64,000 nucleotides of DNA from Sorex araneus (taxonomy: Eukaryota; Chordata; Mammalia; Eulipotyphla; Soricidae). The notes under the pieces are model-generated. The model saw only the letters and a list, made by a program, of their open reading frames with translations. It ran no database searches and was not told the DNA's origin. The stretch covers positions 39,430,823-39,494,822 of the forward strand of contig NC_073307.1 in assembly GCF_027595985.1 (NCBI RefSeq). Reading direction: 5' to 3'. Of this stretch, positions 58,158 to 64,000 are shown piece after piece. Position 1 is the stretch's first letter. The number at the start of each line of letters is the position of its first letter. A program made the position numbers and the translations under genes.

Positions 58158-58282
58158 ATCTGGAGAGATAGTACAGTAGCTTTGTATGCAACCGATCCAG
58201 GTTTGATCCCTGGCATTACATATAGTTCCCCAACTTTTGCCAGGAGTTATCCCTGACTGCCAAGAATAGCCCAGTTTTTTTT
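58158..58282 (+). mobile_element. Old type A SINE, split by an L1
   Basis: TCTGGAGAGATAGTACAGTA, GGTTTGATCCCTGGCATTAC and CAGGAGTTATCCCTGACTGC. Its tail (GCCCAGTTTTTTTT) is duplicated on both sides of the L1 at 58283-58696, so the L1 inserted into this SINE. Confidence 0.8.
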
Positions 58283-58696
58283 CTTTATTTTTTTTTTATT
58301 AATGAGTCACTGTGAGAGTGCAGTTACAGAGTTTCGTGCCTGTGTTACAGTCATACAATACTCGAGTACCCATCCCTCAAACAGTGCCCATTCTCCTCCA
58401 TCGATGGCCCCAGGGTCCCTCCCTCCCTCCCGCCCTCCCCACTGCCCCCGTGACAGGGAATTCCTTAGTGTTCTCTCTCTCCTTTGGGGTGTTATGGTTT
58501 GAATGGAGATACTGCGTAGCTATCCTGTTCAATCTATAGTCTGCTTTCAACCCACCTTTCCTATCCTGAGTGGATCCTCCTCTGCACTTTTGTTGGTGTT
58601 CCCTTCTTTGTCTGAGCTGTCCTCTCCCCCAGCATGTGAGGTCAGCTTCCAAGCCATTGAGCAGGCCTCCTGGTACTTATTGCTACTATTCTAGTG
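58283..58696 (-). mobile_element. L1 3'UTR inserted in a SINE
   Basis: Minus-strand young L1 3'UTR (ATGAGTCACTGTGAGAGTGC, CCTTTGGGGTGTTATGGTTT, AGCATGTGAGGTCAGCTTCC) with 14-bp TSD GCCCAGTTTTTTTT at 58269-58282 and 58697-58710. Strongly 5'-truncated, non-coding. Confidence 0.93.
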
Positions 58697-58710
58697 GCCC
58701 AGTTTTTTTT

Positions 58711-59480
58711 TTAAAAAAATGCCAAATGAAGTACGTTCAAAAGAGCATCACAAAGACATACCAGACATACTGTAATCAAAATGACAAAATAAATAAATAA
58801 AAAGAGAGTTTCCTTATGTAATAAGAGAAGGATTCACATGACAAGATGAATTTCACATCAGATTTCTCAACTGAAGCTCTACAAACAAGAAAATGAAAGA
58901 TTGGATCCCATTGAAATGAGAATGGAATAGATTCAAAGCAGTGAATGAACAGAACCTGCAACAAAGATCTCTCTGATCTGCAGTTATCACTCAAGGAAGG
59001 CTTCAGCAAGTGATTAAAAAAAGTAATTCTCAAAAAAAACATAGCTGAGATAATTTGTCATAACCAAGTCTGCAAGGGACACTGAATAGCATTCCACAAA
59101 AATTAGAAAGCAAATGGCAAAAAAAAAAAACCTCAAGAAAAATGGGAACAAATTCCTACAAATCAACAGTTTATCTAAATGTCAGTGGACTGAACTCTCC
59201 TCCCAAATGCAGAGAGCAGATAGATTGCTCAAAATTCAAACTTCTGAAACTTACAAGGCACGCATGTGAACTTTCACAATAAAGACAAGCTCAGGGTGAA
59301 AGGCTGGAATACAGGTTAATAGTACATATAAAAGAAGCAGAGAAAGACATATATGGATCAGAACAAATAGCATTCAGGTTAAAAGTAATAAGACATAGGG
59401 ATGGACATTATATACTATTGCTTAAGAGCTCAATAGAGAATTTAAAACTTATAAAATGTATGTGTATATATGTATATATG
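58711..59480 (+). mobile_element. Probable old L1/HAL1-like sequence
   Basis: ATTTATCTAAATGTCAGTGG-like and ACTGAACTCTCCTCCCAAAT phrases and the A-rich strand bias recall HAL1/L1. No open frame. Confidence 0.4.
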
Positions 59481-59580
59481 TGTAGCACTGTAGCATTGTT
59501 GTTCTATTGTTCATTGATTTGCTCAAGCAGACACCAGTAATGTCTCCATTATGAGACTTGTTGTTACTGTTTTTGGCATG
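59481..59580 (-). mobile_element. Type B SINE, 3' end
   Basis: TGTAGCACTGTAGCATTGTT, CATTGATTTGCTCAAGCAGA, ACCAGTAATGTCTCCATTAT and TTGTTACTGTTTTTGGCAT: a minus-strand, 5'-truncated copy. Confidence 0.9.
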
Positions 59581-59599
59581 TTATGAAATCAAGAAAATG

Positions 59600-60310
59600 A
59601 CAAAAAAAGAGGAAATGAAACCATGAACTGCTTTTTCAAAAAGAAAGAGGTTCTATATGGCCCAGCAATTTCAAATATTGGAATCTATTCCCAAAATACA
59701 AAAACACTAACTAAAAAATATTCATGAACACTTATATTTATTACAGGGTTTAGTACAATAACCAAGATATGAAACAACCCAAATGTCTGATGACAGATGA
59801 ATGATTAGAGTGATCCCTCAGTGTAGATCCAGGAGTAAATCCTGAACACAAAAACCAGGTGTGTCATGAAACAAACAAAAGCCAAAGGTTATAATATATA
59901 AATATATATATTTAAAAAACTACTCATACACCACAATCAGAATGGGAGTACTATAAAAAAGGATGAAATCTTACATTTTGCTGAAACTTGGTTGGAACTG
60001 GAATGCATTATGTTAAGCAAAATAATTCACAGGCTGAAGAACAAATACCCATGATATCAGTCATCGGTGCTATACATAATGAGAATAAAACAAGTGAATA
60101 GACTTTTAAATAATAAACCATACTTTAGTTTCTATTAAAAATCTGAATACCAAATAGTCAGGGGCTTAGGGAGTAAGAGATGCACTAGAAGTATCACTAT
60201 GAGGGTAGTGGAAAGTTAGAAACGTTTTGGTGGTACAAGTGTAGTAATATTGTATATCAGAACCATTAAAAGTTAACTATTTTAGCCATGTTACCTAAAC
60301 TACAATAGAA
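59600..60310 (+). mobile_element. Old L1 ORF2 end and 3'UTR
   Basis: TATATGGCCCAGCAATTTCA, GGAATCTATTCCCAAAATAC, AACAACCCAAATGTCTGATG and TTAAGCAAAATAATTCACAG follow the order of the ORF2 C-terminus, then an older 3'UTR like 24895-25108. A type A SINE tail (about 59810-59875, GTAGATCCAGGAGTAAATCC) interrupts it. Confidence 0.7.
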
Positions 60311-61778
60311 ATATCAGAAAAAAAAATTAGACAAAAACATGATTGTCAAAAGTATAAAGAAAATGGAGTTTTACTTTGCTGAGTGGAATATAAATAGAAA
60401 CAATCCATTTGGAACTCTATTTGGCACTCTCCACTGTAGACGAAGATGCATACTTAATGCAGATAACACACTTTCTAGCAGTGCATACAAAACAAATGGA
60501 AATGCACATTCTCTCATGTCAAAAGAAATGTGGATAAGAAAGAAATCTCAAAAAATCATAAATACTGAGGGATAAGAGGAAAAGAAGTACTTATCTACCA
60601 TATGATTCTATTTTATGAAATTCAAAAAATTGAAACCCTATGATATTAGAATTTGGGATAATAGTTACTATTTAGGTATTAAGACTCATGATAAAACCTT
60701 ATTTGGGGGCTATTTACACAGTGTATATTGTATAAAATTCATAAACTTGCATTGAAAGCACATGTGTGTGCCTTGGTTATATATAATCCTTCAATAAAAT
60801 TTTACTGAAAATAAAATAAAATTGGGAAATATGTGAATATATAAAATCATTGCACACAAGTTTTAATTTGGGGGGAAATCCTCATGTGATTTATCTGAAA
60901 TGATTCTGAATCTCTGAATTTTCTGAGGTATACACCTAGAAAATACTGTAATGTTCGAAGTCTCAAACCTATATATGTTGTAGAGTAGTACTGATCAGTT
61001 GTACACTTTAGTTTCTGAAAGTTGTTCAAAAAGTATCATATACTCAAAGCTTTTGCTTTGCTTACTTGTTTTCTGTTTTTCTTTGTTTGAATGCATCTCT
61101 GGATGGACTAAGTCATTACCCTTGACCAAATTACAAAATACACATGATTAATGGTAGGTTTACATTACACCAGACCGCTTTTGACTGCTGGGGAGTTGAC
61201 TTCACATGTTAAGGGCCAGTGGGTTGCATAACTGCACTCTCTATACTTTGAATGAGAATTATTTTTCTCCCTTGAAATAATGTAATGAAATTGTCATTCC
61301 TCTGATAGATGTAATGCAAAGTTCTATATAGAGAAACTAAAAATTATCCACCTTCATTTCTTTCTACCTCCTGACAGATATTCCATTATAGGAAACACTA
61401 GAACCAAACATCGACCTTATTTATGTCCTCTCACTTCTTTCAGTGTCAACATACATTATTTCCCCTTTGTCTCTCAACAGCAACAAAGGACTGTTGAGTA
61501 TACTGGAAAGTAATTAGGGTAGAAAGCATTGAAGAGATACAAGCACATCTCCAAGTTATTCCTTTGACCAATTAAAAAGGCAATTTTACTAAGAGATCTC
61601 ATGACCCATTTCCCATGATTTTTACTAGTTAGACCAAGGCTCCTCTAAACGCCTTTATAGAAAATTGTTTACAACACTTGAAACCAAGAAGGATTTAATG
61701 CTAGTAATTCTATAGCTTTGGTGCCTAAAGGAAACCAAATAAAAAAAGTCAAACTGACTTTAAAACTCATCTATCACT
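60311..61778. other. Mostly unique DNA
   Basis: 60340-60620 may be further old L1 sequence (TCTCATGTCAAAAGAAATGT). Nothing recognisable after that. Confidence 0.4.
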
Positions 61779-61920
61779 GGGCTGGGGAGAGCAGAAGTCA
61801 AGCCCATGACCGCACGGGTGAGGCCCTGAGTCTGAGCCCCAGCACCATATAGCTCCCTGAGTACTGCTGGGGTTGATCCTGGTGGCTACAAGCACTAATA
61901 GCACCTCGCTGCCTGGTCAA
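61779..61920 (+). mobile_element. Old type A SINE-like sequence
   Basis: GGCTGGGGAGAGCAGAAGTC, AGTCTGAGCCCCAGCACCAT and GAGTACTGCTGGGGTTGATC keep the order of head, B-box region and tail but are very diverged. Confidence 0.5.
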
Positions 61921-61984
61921 ACACTGCCAGGAAGAGTATCTGCCCCAGATATCCCAGCCTTAATACGGGAGATTTCTATTTTTA

Positions 61985-62690
61985 AAAAAAATGCCTGAGA
62001 TCCAGAACGGCCACACATGAAATGGCTCCTCTGCTTCTAAAAGACTATGATTCCAGAGGTCTACTAACCACTTTTGGCACCCAGCGGCTTCCAGAAATGC
62101 ATCTAGATTGTGAACTGAGCTACGACCCATGCTGCCCCGGGAGGGGAAAGGGTTTTCTTTCTCGAGCTTTTCTTTCCCCGGAGGTGGCCACATGGTGACT
62201 GCCATCTTATAGAGCCCACTAACCAGAGTTACGAGCTTGCAGTGACGAGACTTCTGGCAGAAATCTCTCTAGACTTAATTACTAAAATACTAGAAATCCA
62301 AAATCATGCAGTTGCTGTTGGGGCCGTGTGAGCTCATGTATTCTTCATTCTCAGCAATGGGAAACAAATGATCAAATGATGCCTTTTCAGCAGGTTTGAT
62401 TGTTGGGGGAAAATTCTAAATAATAATAGTGAGTTTTCTGTTGAAATGTTGAATGTATTCAAAGTATAGAGAGAATAAAGTGAAGATCATTAGCCACACA
62501 GTTAGGGGCGGGGGTGGGATGGGAGGTATACTGGGGCTCTTCGTGGTGGAACATGTGCACTGGTGGAGGGATAGGGGTTTGATCATTGTATGACTGAGAC
62601 TTAAATCTGAAAGCTTTGTAACTTTTTTCATGGTGATTCAATAAAAAAATTAAAATTTTTTAAAAATTTTAAAAAAACAAATAAAAAAAC
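61985..62690 (+). mobile_element. Family X element
   Basis: Shares with 28243-28892 the blocks CATGCTGCCCCGGGAGGGGA-like, AGACTTAATTACTAAAATAC and AATAATAGTGAGTTTTCTGT, and ends with the L1-like 3' segment (ATGTGCACTGGTGGAGGGAT, AAAGCTTTGTAACTTTTTTC) and A-rich tail. TSD not resolved. Confidence 0.78.
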
Positions 62691-63083
62691 AATGTCTTTC
62701 ACTTATCTGAGACTGTATTATCAAATCCAGGATTCCATGTAAATCCATTTCTTTTCTTCTCTCTATATAAGTTTTCTTCAACATAAAACATCTAGGCAAC
62801 AGCTTTGGCGGTACACCTTATATTGTTATATACTCTGCTAAATTGCTTGACCATTGAGAAGGGTAAAGCAACATCTTAGTGTATACTATGTGGTGATAGG
62901 AATGGGAAATCACACTTTTGAACTTTAAGGGGTATAGCTCTCATTATTTTATTTATTCACCTATAAAACTGGCATTCAAATTTAAATTTTGGCAGTGGAG
63001 CTTCTGTTGCTATTGAAGCAAAGAAATGATATAAGAGACGATTTAGGAAAATATGCCAACACTGTTCACTTTTGTTCTGGTCT
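62691..63083. other. Unique DNA
   Basis: No recognisable feature. Confidence 0.4.
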
Positions 63084-63252
63084 GTTTTGGTTTGGTTTTG
63101 GTCATGCACAGCTGTGCTCCGGGTTTGCAACTGGCTCGATGCTCAGGGATCACTCCTGGCATTGCTTCGGGGACCATACTGGTGCTAGTCCTTGAACCCG
63201 GGTAGGCTGCATGCAAGACAGCAAGGCAAGCATCTTAAACCCTATGTCTCCA
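63084..63252 (-). mobile_element. Old type A SINE
   Basis: GATGCTCAGGGATCACTCCT, GGGGACCATACTGGTGCTAG, CTTGAACCCGGGTAGGCTGC and CCCTATGTCTCC. Confidence 0.8.
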
Positions 63253-63284
63253 ACACAGGAAGTTTTGGGGGGGTGTTGGTTTTG

Positions 63285-63460
63285 TTTTAGTTTGGTTTGG
63301 TTTGGTGGGTATGTTCAGGGCTTTCTCCTGGCTCTGTGCTAAGGAATAATAGCCGGGCATTGTTTGGGGGACCATATGCGATGTCTGGGATTGAATCAGG
63401 GTTGAATGTCTATAAAGCAAGTGCATTACCTATTGTACCATCTCTGTCACCCCACCCCCA
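63285..63460 (-). mobile_element. Old type A SINE
   Basis: TTCTCCTGGCTCTGTGCTAA, GGGGACCATATGCGATGTCT, GGGATTGAATCAGGGTTGAA and CCATCTCTGTCACCCC. Same orientation as the copy just before it. Confidence 0.8.
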
Positions 63461-64000
63461 CTCCACCTGCACTATCTTTATAAAGCAGGTGAATATGTAA
63501 AGTTAACTTTCATCCTTGTTATAAAATTTTCTATTATTATTGTGATTATTAAGATTGTAATTTTTGTTCATTGTAATGCTTTTCTGGTTGTCCATTCTCT
63601 TAAAAATCCCAGTAGTGAAAAAAAGAAAAGCTTAAAAATACAAACATACTAGCTGATAATCTCCTGTTAGAGTACAGAGACTTAACATCTAAGGAACTAA
63701 CTATCTCTTCAAGGGGAACTAGAAAATCTGCCTCTAGATCACTCTCAAGAGCAATTGACAGGTCTCAGTTCAAAGATTGCTCTTGGCAGACGTTTTCACT
63801 TGCCTGTCACACAGAATACTCCTCAAGGTTCTCACAACAGGATAGCTGTTGTTTTCCCCAAAAGTAAAGAACACAGAGATAAGATCTAGAAGAGGGAGCT
63901 ACAGTATCTTAGAAGTGACCTGTGTGCTTTAGGCAGAGAATAAATAGCCACATTGATCAGGTCGACAGGAAATGTGGAAACTACACAAGAGGTGAGGTCG
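63461..64000. other. Unique DNA
   Basis: No recognisable feature. Confidence 0.4.

Noticed and set aside
1-64000. CRISPR array, operon or prokaryotic system
   Set aside because: Repeat types, TSDs, poly-A tails and host pseudogenes show mammalian nuclear DNA; no regularly spaced short repeats were seen.

Overview
The window is AT-rich mammalian nuclear DNA, most likely from a Sorex shrew (common-shrew-like). The main clue is a very abundant tRNA-derived SINE whose head reads GCTGGAGCGATAGCACAGC with a GGTTCGATTCC B box. I recognise it as the soricid SINE. Many copies are young, with readable target-site duplications (TSDs). A recent L1 family with its own 3'UTR and an RTE-clade LINE fit the same source. 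I found no intact host protein-coding gene, rRNA, functional tRNA or CRISPR array. The window looks intergenic or deep intronic.

Host-gene-derived sequence is limited to three items. (1) A full-length processed pseudogene of the chaperonin subunit CCT3 lies on the minus strand (25234-27186), with poly-A, polyadenylation signal and a 16-bp TSD. (2) A degenerate, unspliced copy of VAV3 exon 1 lies on the minus strand (50126-50335) with GC-rich upstream sequence. (3) A 133-bp candidate exon with splice-site-like borders lies at 33539-33671 on the minus strand; I do not recognise it.

The rest is a retrotransposon landscape. 1-5 kb: old SINE with a long GGAA array, then a 613-bp L1-tailed element (family X). 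4.8-7.7 kb: a block bounded by two 50-bp direct repeats, containing a decayed RTE LINE 3' end and two RTE-tailed SINE pieces. 8.7-12.3 kb: tandem RTE-tailed SINEs, then two minus-strand L1s, one interrupted by an LTR-like piece and a SINE. 15.3-17.6 kb: a young 5'-inverted (twin-primed) L1 with a perfect 18-bp TSD. 22-32 kb: family X, the CCT3 retrocopy, a second inverted L1 3' end and two copies of a composite repeat (family Y). 35-45 kb: L1 3' ends, SINEs and an LTR-like element. 48-51 kb: RTE-tailed SINEs beside the VAV3 exon copy. 53-64 kb: old L1 mosaic and SINEs.

The main biological theme is that the same tRNA-like SINE head is joined to two different tails. Type A has an A-rich tail and 12-17 bp TSDs, which points to L1 mobilisation. 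Type B ends in sequence that reads, in frame, as the extreme C-terminus of the RTE LINE in this window, followed by a short tandem repeat. One promoter head therefore appears to be paired with two reverse transcriptases. Family X parallels this by sharing its last ~150 bp with the local L1 3'UTR. All assignments come from reading the sequence; no alignment or database search was run.
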